Below, one piece after another: positions 12,026 to 23,269 of a stretch of 64,000 bases of DNA (the first letter of the stretch is position 1; the number at the start of each line of letters is the position of its first letter). The translations under genes and the position numbers were made by a program. The notes below the pieces were generated by a model. The model did no database searches and was not told the origin of the DNA. It saw nothing but the letters and a program-made list of their open reading frames with translations. The DNA is from Hypomesus transpacificus (lineage: Eukaryota > Chordata > Actinopteri > Osmeriformes > Osmeridae): the NCBI RefSeq assembly GCF_021917145.1, contig NC_061066.1, positions 7,497,275 to 7,561,274 of the forward strand, read 5' to 3'.

Positions 12026-13084
12026 ATGTATCACCTGAGAATTCCCGTGCTTCTAATCATCCCGCTTGTCCTGCTGCCGTGCGTGATCACCGCCCCTAGC
12101 AACAGGTAAATGCGCGCGACGCTCTGATATCATGTTTGCGAGTCTTTTGAGTCGTTTTCCGTGCAATTTTCTGAAAGTATCGTTGTTCCAAAACAACGTG
12201 TGCCGTTTAGTCGAAGGTTAAGTGGGGGAACGAAGTAGGAAATTATGTGACAGATTATGTCTCCCAATTTAGTGGCCGATTATCAGATTTGCGTAATTGA
12301 AATTACTGTCATCTTGAACAAATCAAAATCCACGACCTGGGCTAATATAAAGTCGCCTTCTGAGACGGATATCGTTGTCTAGGAGCTTCTCTGCGCTGTC
12401 CAGTCTAGGTGGAGGACGTTGCGCACGAGAGAGTACAATTGAACACTTGTAGAGAGGCCACTCGAGGATTGAGCTGATGATTTGAAGTGTGTATCAGTGA
12501 GTGGTTTGAGCTGTTCTGACACTTGCCTGCCTCCTTTCGGATCCAGGTACTTCAGCCCCATATCAAGCGGGCAGGAAAGCGCACCCCCGGAGAGAGAAGA
12601 CTGGCTACTGCCAGAATTGGTCTCCAACCCTTTCCTCAGTCTCGTGGTCGCACGTCCCCAGAGAGGGCTCACAGCTGTCAACAGGTATTGTCGCTCATGT
12701 GTTTTGCCTTTGTTGTTGCTGTTGGTGGTGGTGGTGGTGGTGGTAGTATTTTAATGTTTTTTTTAGGTCTTGACTCGATACAATTTGTGGAATAATAATA
12801 AGAGCTTGTTCACTTCTCATTTGACCTAAATTAGTTGCTGATTCGTTGATTGACTGGTTAATTGATTGATTCATTAACCTTAACTCTTTGATCTCATTTC
12901 TCCCATCAGCCACCACATAGAGAAGCGGAAATGCAACACCGCCACCTGTGTGACCCAGCGACTGGCAGACTTCCTGGTTCGCTCTAGCAACACCATTGGT
13001 ACCGTTTACGCCCCCACTAATGTGGGCTCCAGCACCTACGGAAAAAGAGAGCTGCTGCAGCCACCCAGCTACTTTCCTCTTTAG
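12026..13084 (+). CDS. iapp: Islet amyloid polypeptide (amylin) precursor
   Basis: Secreted calcitonin-family hormone made with insulin by beta cells. Three coding exons (12026-12105, 12547-12684, 12910-13084) give a prepropeptide of about 130 residues; human is 89. A hydrophobic signal peptide starts at [13 protein letters not shown] long acidic propeptide in exon 2 accounts for the extra length. The mature 37-residue peptide lies between EKR and GKR, begins KCNTATC (the Cys2-Cys7 ring) and ends in Tyr followed by the GKR amidation and cleavage signal. An in-frame ATG at 11993 lies upstream, but it is probably in the 5' intron, since an acceptor-like TTCTTTAAG ends at 12009. The gene sits between slco1c1 and pyroxd1, as in human. 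Poly(A) candidate AATAAA at 13203. Confidence 0.95.
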
Positions 13085-13202
13085 GATTGGAAACAACTGT
13101 AGTTACTGTAGAATAGCAGCCGCTATAGGTTCACTTCATGTAAAGACAACATGTTTACTATTGAAAAATAATTCACATCTGGGATTACACTTTTTTTTTT
13201 AC

Positions 13203-13208
13203 AATAAA
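13203..13208 (+). terminator. iapp: Poly(A) signal of iapp
   Basis: AATAAA about 120 bases after the stop. Another AATAAA near 13447 could serve as a distal alternative. Confidence 0.55.
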
Positions 13209-13499
13209 ACAACAGTGCCTTTGGTAAAAAAAATATTAAAATTAAACACAAATGTTGGTAGGTTATTGGTACACAGATCAGAGACTGGGGGAGATGTTTA
13301 AGGCAGTCGTGCAGCACGACCCAAATATGGCATGTGAATCAAATGTACTGTAAAAAAACAAACAAACAAAAAAGTAAACTGATGTAAAGGCATATGAAAT
13401 TCAAATGTTGTCCTTCTGTTTGTCTGCTTGTTCATTCGGTTTTTATAATAAAGATTGAAAATATTTTGAAAGTCAGTTTTGCTGCACCTCATTCAAAGG

Positions 13500-15932
13500 A
13501 CCCCATGTAGGGCTGGCAGAACAGTCATCTCGATGGCTAGTTCCACAGCCAGAGATTATAGCTGGTTGTGAGAGCTGAAAACAGGTTATACATTTAACTT
13601 CAGCCCCTACACTGGTAATAACTTATTTGTTGTTTGTTGGGAAAAGACCAGCATATAAAATACAGATTGCATCTTTTTTTCTCATTGTATTAATGTATTG
13701 TATATATTATTGTACGTTGTCCTAAATACATTTTTTCTCGATGCTCAAAGTGTTGAAACATAACAAACCACATATGGAGGACATTAATGCAATCCAGAAT
13801 GACTAAATAAATGCCACACATTTACTAATACAAGTTCATACTTTATGAAATGTAAACTATTAACACATATAGAAACCGTGCTGTCCAAACTTTGAGAATC
13901 GTCAGGGACCCCAGACGGTGATGACACCCCCTAAACACATGAGAGGTGATGATTAGGTAAGAGGAGAAGGGGTGTGACGCATGGTATTGACACCCGTTTG
14001 ATGAACAGTGCTCCGAATATTATGAGACAATAAATCCTGTTTAACCTCTACCTAAGAGGTATGTCAAAAATAGAACACAGGCATGGTTTTTGCTGATGAA
14101 GCCAAACTCGCTAAAGCCATTAACTGTAACATCGACTCTGTGTGACAGGTCAGACATGAAAGAGAGTGTTGAGACCCTCATGAAAACAGCACAGGTGTCC
14201 ATGGGTTAATGCACAACATCAATTCCCTGCAATCATTAGAACAAGCTACTGGATCTACATCCAGAGTTGTTTACACACAGCAACTAATTATCGAAGAGAA
14301 GGGTGATGTGTGATTGAATTCCAGACTGTTATCCTTCTGCATCAGCCCTCATCTACTGCCCCTGGACCTCATTTACCCTGAAGTACCTACTCAAAGAGCA
14401 GGATGGGTGTATGAGATGGATTCATGTAACATGTAAAAGTGTCAAGTGTGAAAAATGTATTTAACTCATGTTGATTTGTTTTTTTGCATCATCTGTCAGA
14501 AATAGCAGAAACAGATAAACACACGCTGGAAGTTGAAAAATGTTTAACAGTCCCTGAACTGATGAGTTCTGTCAGACTGTCTCTCACACAGGCTATTTTG
14601 TGGTTTGTTACATTTGCATTTGTTCATGAATCATGCAGAATGCTCCACCACACTGTATAGTGCTGTATGAATTATGCGTCTATGTGTCACACTACTTCAA
14701 ATTACTGACAGTTGGAAAACTGTGCATTGTTGCTTGTTGTCTAGTAGTAGTAGGATAATTCCTAAAGCAAATTAGACTCATCTTTCTGATTTGGTTGTAA
14801 AGCTGCCATGAATGAATCTGGGGTCCAGAAACGATTCATCTGCATCATTGTCAATCTAGTACAGAGACAGAATATAAGGATGGTGAATGGCACAACCAGA
14901 GAGGAGCTGAACTCTTCAGCATGGGTTGTCAGAGTTCACAGAGAACAAAGAGAGGCAGAGGACAAGTTAAAAATGAAGAACTCTGGTTTTTCAGACAGTA
15001 TCTGATCCATTTACCACTAATTGGTCCCGGTTCTCTTTTGTTACTATTGTGAAACGCCATTGTTCTGAAATAATGCACCCCGACTATGTTCAATAACAGT
15101 TAAATACTGTATAACAGAATAATACATGTCTATGTATTGGAATGGAATAACTGCCAATGTCACTGAACTTAAAAGCCTTGCTAACTTTTTTTTCGTTTTT
15201 AATTTAATCTCCATTCCCCAAGTGAGTCATTAACTGCCTGTGGCATTTCACCTGTGATACAATCCACAGTGTGCCTTCAGTAATTACCCCAACAGGAGCG
15301 GAAATGTGTTTTGAGTCTAATACAGGATCTCTTTCCAGTCTATCCATCGTCACAAACCAGACTCTGATAGCCTGTCAATGGTCATGTTCTATTGAGCCTA
15401 TCTCTGTCTGTGGATGTTTCTTCTTCTGGCGTTAATGTCTGCATGTTCTGTAATAGAAGGGCAAGAGGCCACCCTTGCTGTCCAAGGCTATTAAGATGCT
15501 AACCACATACATTCAGTTCCATTGGGTCCACTGTGTGTGGATGTGGATGTCTGGTTGAATCAAACCCTAATTCTTGTGTAGTATTATTAATTACCACAGG
15601 CAGTTTCATTAATACTGCACTGATGACTGATTGACGATTTGCCATCTCTTTCTCCTTCTCCCTTTGTTGCTTTGTACTCAGAGTCCTATAGCGATCTCAT
15701 TTCAGGACAAAAGTTAACATGCATGAGGAGACGAAGATAGTTTCAATCTAATGACTATACATCAGTCTTTTATTCATACGAACATACTGTATAATGGTCT
15801 GCATGAGCGGGCCCACGTTGTCGTGACATCAACAACTTGATTTCAATCTGTTCTTCCCCATCTCCATCCCTTCTCCCGACCTTTGGAATCTCTCTCTTTC
15901 TCTCTTTCTCTCTTCCTCTCTCTTCCTCTCTC

Positions 15933-15966
<34 letters not shown>

Positions 15967-16800
15967 TCTCTCTTTCTCTGTCACTCACATACACAGACAA
16001 GCAAACGCCAACCAACCCTAAACAAAGAATGACCCACCACGCAGGTCAGTGGTACAGGCAGATGGGGTGAGAGTGCATTCAATCTGAAAGGCTGAAATTG
16101 AAACTGTCAGGCCGGGGGTAATGTTGTTTTTGTGTGCATGACAGATTGCCTACCACTCCACCTACTGATGGGGAAAGCTCGGGCGTGTCGTGTCACACGC
16201 TCGTGGGTGCTGTCCTAACAGTCGTTTTTCTTATTCTGATGGTTTTATTTCTAACTGGATGCTTCCACTCTCTATTTATATCTGATGACGCATACTGGCA
16301 AAACATTTGTGTTTTGGTCTTGAGGGGAGGGGCCATATCTGATTAAATTGTCCCATCAAAACTAAACCAATGAAAAGTTGGTGTACTTTTTACAGTGGGT
16401 CTTCTTAAAACATTCAAGACCCTCTGTGTGTTCCGATGTTCAGGATTTCACGAGAAAAATAAGCATGGGAACCTTTATCTTGACTTCAGAGGACTCCTGT
16501 TTGATAAGCAGACTAGTTATCTACGCACACTCTGGATAACCTTTATTGTAGTAGAGTGAACTGACTGTAATGGCTACACTTAACTGGACATTCTGGCGAA
16601 AATGCTTTTAGACCTTGGCGCTTGCCGTAGTCTATGGAGAAAACAAGGAAGTAGCAATACCGCACGTTTGTGCCTGATGCCACAACATCGTTAGTATACC
16701 AGTTGTATTTTATCACCGCAAATAGGATCACGATGTTTCAAGCAGTAATCTGTGACTGAAACTTTTTTTTAAAGAATGGGATAAGGACATTGAAGAAATT
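13500..16800. other. iapp-pyroxd1 intergenic DNA
   Basis: AT-rich single-copy sequence. No exon with both a family match and splice signals was found on either strand. The only obvious repeat is a CT microsatellite at about 15884-15979. Confidence 0.6.
15884..15979. repeat. CT-rich microsatellite
   Basis: TCTCTC tract with TTTC and TTCC interruptions, about 95 bases. Confidence 0.9.
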
Positions 16801-16870
16801 GACAATCCTAGCCAGTTTGGAAGCTTTGCTCTGCACAAGTGAAAGTTATATATATATTTAAAAAAAACGA

Positions 16871-19800
16871 ATGATGGCAGAAAATAAAGAAGGGACGTTT
16901 AGGTTTGTTGTTGTCGGTGGGGGAATCGCAGGTGTAACTTGTGCTGAGCAGGTGAGCATCTTCAGCATATTGAACAGTTCTTTCCTGGGTCCTCTACAGT
17001 AACACCTGAGTCATTTTTGTATTGAATTAAAGCTAGCCAGCTACTGTAGTATTCTTTTACAATTAATCAATCAATTTTAACTTAAATTGTACTCAAATAT
17101 ATTTCAAACACTGACAAATTATTGACAGTTGGCCTCCCAGTTTCCATCGAGTGATGTCGCCCTTCTGACTGCAGCTCCTCAGATAAAGACAGTTACACAT
17201 TTTAAACAGGTAAGCAGGTTGTTGTCCAGTCTGTTACTGTTTCAGGAATGACCTAAACCAGATAGTAGCTAACCCTTTATCTAGTCTGCTACACAGTATA
17301 GATTGTCCATGGCATTAACTGCATACTATCCACTTTGTATGACACCCCTGGGATATCCCTTAATGCTCTCAGAGCCTAATAACGTGTTGGATCTCCTCCC
17401 TGGTCCTGGTTAGGTGTCAAAGACTCTGGAGGAGTTTGATGTGGAGGAGTGTCCCTCCAGCGTCCTGGAGGAGAAGTACACTAACCTGAAAGTAATCCAG
17501 TCTGCTGTCACAGGCCTTCAGCCACAGCTACATGTAAGTGCAAGGGCCTGGGCAGGCAGAATGGGATCTCTCCTTTACTGTCTCACAGGAAAACAATTGC
17601 TAATAAACATTTTGGGTACTGAACAATAGCTTGTTCTTTTTTTGTTTTGTTAAACAGTGGCATGGATCTTTTCCACAATCCACCTAGTCTGTATTTGTCT
17701 CTTACATTTCTGAAAAAGCTAAATGATCTCCACCTAAAACATAGTTTGTTTGTGTTCTGTCCTCAAGTCCACCTGACTTCCTGTCAAGCACTGCCATCTT
17801 GTGGATATTGTGTCTCTTGTGATAAACTGTATTTATCAGTTGAAGGAAATGGCTTATTTAGTGTGACTGATATTCTGATCCTGACTGCTCTCAGACTCTT
17901 CACACTGTAGACGGTCAGGAGATCCTGTATGAGAAGCTCTGTATCTGCAGCGGGGGAAGACCCAAACTACTCACCCAGGACAACCCCTTTGTCCTGGGGA
18001 TACGAGACACAGATAGCGCCCAGGTACACTTGGGTGCCCTGCTCTGCACAGTCTACAGTCAACCAACCACCTGTTACCGTTGAATCAAATATACTTAGTT
18101 TCTGGGTATTGGTCAGTATACTGTTATTGGTATACTGCTATACCTATTGGAATTTATCTGCCCTTTTGTCTACAGGAGTTTCAAAAGCAGTTATCTAAAG
18201 CGAAAAGAATAGTGGTCATTGGGAATGGAGGCATTGCCTTGGAATTAGTGTGAGTACATTGCACTATGAACACCACTTAGTGCTAATGCTCCTTTTTTGT
18301 TGTTGTAGTTGAATTTGAATGAATCTGCAACCCAGATCTGAATAATCCACGTGCAGTATTTTGCCTTTGCAGGTACGAGGTGGAAGGTTGCGAGGTCATT
18401 TGGGCTGTAAAAGACAAGGCCATAGGAAACACCTTCTTCGATGCAGGAGCCGCCCAGTTCCTCATCCCATCCCTGGCGACCGCGAAGCCGGGGAGAGCTG
18501 TTCCGTATAGGAGAGCTCGCTACACCACTGAAGGGGCTGGAGCCTTGGCTGCAGCTACCTCAGGTAAACACACACCTGCTTCACTGGGACTTATGGGCAG
18601 GGATATTGGCAGAAATATGCCAGAAGGAGGAAAATAATGATGTATGTTTCACTGAATACACGCTTCATGCGTGTGTTTAAGGTGGAGATCGTAGGGTGAC
18701 AGAGCCTGGCAGTGCCCTGGGACCAGACTGGCACGAGGACATCACTCTGAGAGGAGCACAGGAGGAGGTGCATGTGTGTGTGTGTGCACGTGTGTCTGCA
18801 TGCATGCGTGTAACTGTGTGTGTAATCTGTACCTCTGTGCTGTGTCCAGGTGTCTCACAGAGTGACCATGGAGTACCAGTGCGAGGTTGAAAAGATCTAC
18901 ACACACCAGGAATGGCTGCATTCAAAGCATGCTCTACACACAACTGACACAGGTCTGGAGGCCTCGTTGCACTTCTCGTTTATGATTATAGGAAATGTCA
19001 AATGTAAATATGCCTTTCCTGTCCACTAATCCTCTCCCTCTCTTCCTGCAGTATCATGGAAGGTGTACGTCCAGCTGACCAATGGGAAAACGTTTGGCTG
19101 TGACTTTATCGTCAGCGCCACAGGTGTCGTGCCCAACACAGAACCATTCCTCCATGGCAACAGTGTAAGGAAACAGTTACACGCACAGTATTGACAGACC
19201 TTTGTCTCACTTAAGTGTTAACAGGCTGTGTGTGTGTGTGTGTTTCCATACATGTGGTCAGTTTGCGCTGGCGGACGACGCTGGACTGCAGGTGGATGAC
19301 CACATGAGGACGTCAGAGCCTGATGTGTACGCCGCGGGAGATGTGTGCACTGCATGCTGGGAACCCAGCCCGCTGTGGCAGCAGGTAGGCTACAGACATG
19401 ACCCCCCCCCCCCCCCACGAGCGGTTGCGGCCCCTTTAACAAGCAACCTTCAACTGGCCTCTGACCGACCTGACTGGTTGGGATTTGAGAAGCAATGTCT
19501 GTCTTTCCGTGTGTCTTTTTCTCCTCTGAGTCTCGTTCTCCGTCCATCTCCCCTGTAGATGCGTCTGTGGACGCAGGCTCGACAGATGGGCTGGTACGCA
19601 GGCCGCTGCATGGCCGCTGACGTCCTGGCTGAACCCATAGAGCTGGACTTCTGCTTCGAGCTCTTCTCACACATCACCAAGTTCTTCAACTACAAGGTAC
19701 CGTGGTTTTTGGTGGTCTGCAGACCTGGGCCAACTGTCTTGTGGATTTCAGCCACATTGAATTAGAACTGCACAATGAGTTTCCTATTTCACGTCACATA

Positions 19801-20084
19801 TTGACATGAGTTTCTCTCCCATCCTGTCCTCCCAGGTGGTCCTTCTGGGGAAGTTCAACGGCCAGGGCCTGGGCCTTGACCAGGAGCTGCTGCTGCGCTG
19901 CACCAAGGCCCTGGAGTACGTCAAGGTGGTCCTGAGCGGGGGGAGGATGATGGGGGCCGTCCTGATCGGAGAGACTGACCTGGAGGAGACGTTCGAGAAC
20001 CTCATTCTCAACCAGATGGACCTGACGCCTTATAGAGACGAGCTGCTGAACCCCAACATAGATATAGAGGACTACTTTGACTGA
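16871..20084 (+). CDS. pyroxd1: Pyridine nucleotide-disulphide oxidoreductase domain protein 1
   Basis: Class-I FAD/NAD(P)H oxidoreductase; human PYROXD1 is a nuclear/cytosolic oxidoreductase mutated in a myopathy. Twelve exons (16871-16951, 17129-17209, 17414-17533, 17895-18023, 18176-18249, 18373-18563, 18682-18767, 18850-18952, 19052-19164, 19262-19384, 19559-19696, 19836-20084) join to 495 residues (human 500). The FAD Rossmann motif [15 protein letters not shown] is at residues 12-26, the NAD motif [19 protein letters not shown] mid-protein, the second FAD motif is YAAGDVC, and the C-terminus is NIDIEDYFD as in human. No redox CxxC is seen, as is usual for this family. The gene begins with two adjacent ATGs; the first is used. 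It converges on recql. Confidence 0.96.
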
Positions 20085-20208
20085 GGCTACGTGCTGCAGA
20101 CAAGAGGGAAACCAAGTGGTTTTCGAGCCAATACGTTTTTATCTACAGGGTCTTGCACATCCGTTTTATTTAAGTGTGATTTGAACGATTGTTGTAAATT
20201 AAGTTTAA

Positions 20209-20214
20209 AATAAA
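20209..20214 (+). terminator. pyroxd1: Poly(A) signal of pyroxd1
   Basis: AATAAA about 125 bases past the stop and only about 160 bases from the opposing recql signal. Confidence 0.7.
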
Positions 20215-20370
20215 TTATTTTGCTGACTGGGGTGTGCTTTGGCATATAAACATGGACTAAGGCTCGATAGAGGGTTGGTCTGGAGGATGTTCCCTGCCTG
20301 CCCTCTACTCCGTGTGTACCTTCAAATGACCACCAGATGGCATTTGAGCACCACATTAGTTCAAACCTGT

Positions 20371-20376
20371 TTTATT
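20371..20376 (-). terminator. recql: Poly(A) signal of recql (minus strand)
   Basis: TTTATT on the + strand reads AATAAA on the minus strand, about 350 bases past the recql stop. It implies a short 3' UTR that contains the 49-bp tandem duplication. Confidence 0.5.
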
Positions 20377-20562
20377 AACCAAAAGGTGTTCAATTCAAAG
20401 AACAAAGTGCCTAAAAGTTTCACAGCAAGGCTTAGTGCTGTACCTGAAGTCGCTGTAAAATAATACACAAAGAGGCAAGCCAAATATAAAAACATTAATG
20501 AAATATCAAGAAGGTAGTGAGCTTAAAAAATATATTTCTAGGCACACAAGCTCGGTAATAAG

Positions 20563-20660
20563 ATATCACAATGATATCAAATTATACACAAAATACACTG
20601 AATGATGGAACATATCACAATGATATCAAATTATACACAAAATACACTGAATGATGGAAC
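20563..20660. repeat. Perfect 49-bp tandem duplication in the recql 3' UTR
   Basis: The 49-base unit starting ATATCACAATGATATCAAAT occurs twice in direct succession (20563-20611 and 20612-20660) with no difference. This indicates a very recent slippage duplication or an assembly artefact. Confidence 0.95.
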
Positions 20661-20723
20661 ATTTCGGATGCGGAAAAACGATTAGTAACATATTTCATGA
20701 GTCAATACCAGATGCCATCGAGG

Positions 20724-23228
20724 TCATCTCTGGATGAGCTTTCTCCTAGAGCTGACTCTGGTCCACAGGTTCCTCGCTGTCTTGGCAATGGTCGCCCCTC
20801 GAGGCAGGCGCAGGCTCTTCAGAGGCTCCCTGATACAGGCCAGAACCCCTGGCTCTGGGTGCTGCTGCAAGTACTCCTGGGAAATGTAGTTGATTCGCCG
20901 CAGCTGCTTGCTGTAGTAGTTGCGGAGGTCACAGAGCTCCTCCACAGCTCCCTCAGAGATGATGGAGATCTGGGAGGGGGAGGCGACCAACGCTGGCCCC
21001 TGGTGGTCGGGGCTGGAGACTGCAGGGGCCGGAGGAGACTGATCTTTGCAGGATCTCCTCCGTCTCTGAGGGGTCGTTGATTTACGTTTGGAACTAGGTT
21101 TGATTGGTGGAGGTGTGTGCTCGTTGTCTATAATATTGATCTCTACGTCCACCTCTATAGCGGTGGGTAAGACAGGCCCATCTCCAGAGTCCTCCTCCTC
21201 CTCCTGATCAGGGTGGTTCTGTTTCTTGGCTAGGTTCTGTTGGTCTTTGTCCATCTTCACTAGCTTGGGTCTCGGCAGAGGACTGCCGTTGCCATTGACA
21301 ACAGCAGGTGTTAAAACGTGTTGGGCTCCAGCACTAGACTCATCCTCCTGTTAGAGACAGGAAACAGCCAGGGTCAGCGACCTTTCACCTTACAGCATAG
21401 GATCCATTTCCTGTGACTAAGCGTTAGACGGAACCCATAACCCGGACATCGAGTGTTTAGCCCCTGTTCAATCAGAGTTTGAGGTGAACCAAAAGGAAAA
21501 GTGCTGCTTTAAAGACTTAACACCAAACATGCAGCAGGAAAGGCCAGTTTAACAGATAGTCAAACAGCCTCTAAACATAACTAGACAGACAAACCCATGT
21601 TAGTGGGTCTAGTTAGTGAGGCACAGCATTAGTGAAAGCATGCTCTGTACTGAATGACGTGTGTGCAGTGACAGGACATACACACAGGGTTGAGTTAGGA
21701 CAGAGACCATGAGTGCTGACTGTGTTAATGACAAGCAATGTTTATGTATGGATATAGAAATGGGACATGCATTTTCCCTTCTCACCAAGGATAACCACCT
21801 TGTTGTCCCCCCAAAAAAATTAGCACTTGTTTTATCATAACCCAAAGACTGACAGACAGTTGCCTTGACGATGCCATGCCCAAGATGCGGTGGAGCAGTT
21901 GAAACAGAGAATAAATGAACTGTACTTTCTTTCTCTCTCTCTCTACCTTCCCTCCAGGAGAACTAGAGGACAGGGTTTTTCTTGGCTTTCTTGTTGCCTG
22001 GGGGGCTGGCAGCTGTGTCCCCGCTGGCTCTCTTGGCTCCTGGTGGCTTTACCTGGTCACCACACCCTTTAACCTGCAGGTCAGTGACATTAGCTTGATA
22101 CCTGGCAGGCTTCACACACTGTGGATGGGATCAGGAGGAGATCAGGACAGGGACATGGGGACATGGGACATGGGACATGGGACATGGGGACAGCACAGGA
22201 TATCTGCTCCCCAGGTCTCAGGGAGCATCACTCCTCACTGTCCATCACAGTCTGGTGATGACAATGTGCGTCAGAATACCGAGGAGATGGACTTCTTTGA
22301 ACCTTCACCCCCCCTCCCCCATGTAAGGGAATCAGAGGTTGTTGATCCATCTTAAGAGTTGATTATCGGAGTAAATAAAAACGTTAAATTTGAGACCGAG
22401 GTGATTTGAGTGAGTGAATCAGATCAGAAGTTGTCTCAGTGGTTAAGGGTGGCTTCTTCTAACAGTGTGTTGTTAGATTGCTAGAGGTGATCACAGGTGG
22501 TAAAAGATGGTGTTGGCAATGATTACTGCTCTAGAAAAGCTTTGGAAGAAAATGCAAGTTGTAGGAATCGTATGCGGCAGAAATACATATTTAAAGAACT
22601 AGATGTTTGATTTAAGATTAAGACCTTTTTGTGTCACCTGGGAAATATGTTTTACTTACCTCATGGGATCTGTAGTTAATTAAATAAGTGTCACAAAACA
22701 TAATCCAAAAAGCACAATGGTTTATAGGAAAGTGGGAAAAACAGGTCAGAGAACAACACAGGAATAAAAGAGAGATTTCACAGTAGAACAAAGAAGTAAA
22801 AGAGAAAAGATGAGAGAAGAGGATTAAGTATTTAAGACATCGACTCACATATCACAACAACAAAAAAACACTGAAGAACAACTAGAAATGTCTCCCTTCA
22901 GTGTGTGCGTGTGTGTGTGTGTGTTCTGTACTGACCGTGGTCGTGTCTGCTGCTGCCAACCCCGTCCTCCTCATCTTCATGCTGATGGAGTTAGCTTGGC
23001 TCCTCAGCAGAGCAGCCTTACGACCAGGCTTCAGGTAGAAGTAGGTGGTGTACGGTGTGAAGCTGAAGTCCTCACTGCCAGGACGAGGCCAGCCACACAT
23101 CAATAGACAAACCAGCTACAGATGGCTGTGTGTGTGTGTGTGTGTGTATGTGTGTATATGTGTGTGTGTGTATGTGTGTATATGTGTGTGTGTGTATGTG
23201 TGTGTGTGTATATGTGTGTGTGTGTATA

Positions 23229-23269
<41 letters not shown>

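Noticed and set aside
21890-22355. Open frame on the + strand inside recql intron 13
   Set aside because: Contains a GGGACAT tandem repeat, no splice partners and no recognisable family.
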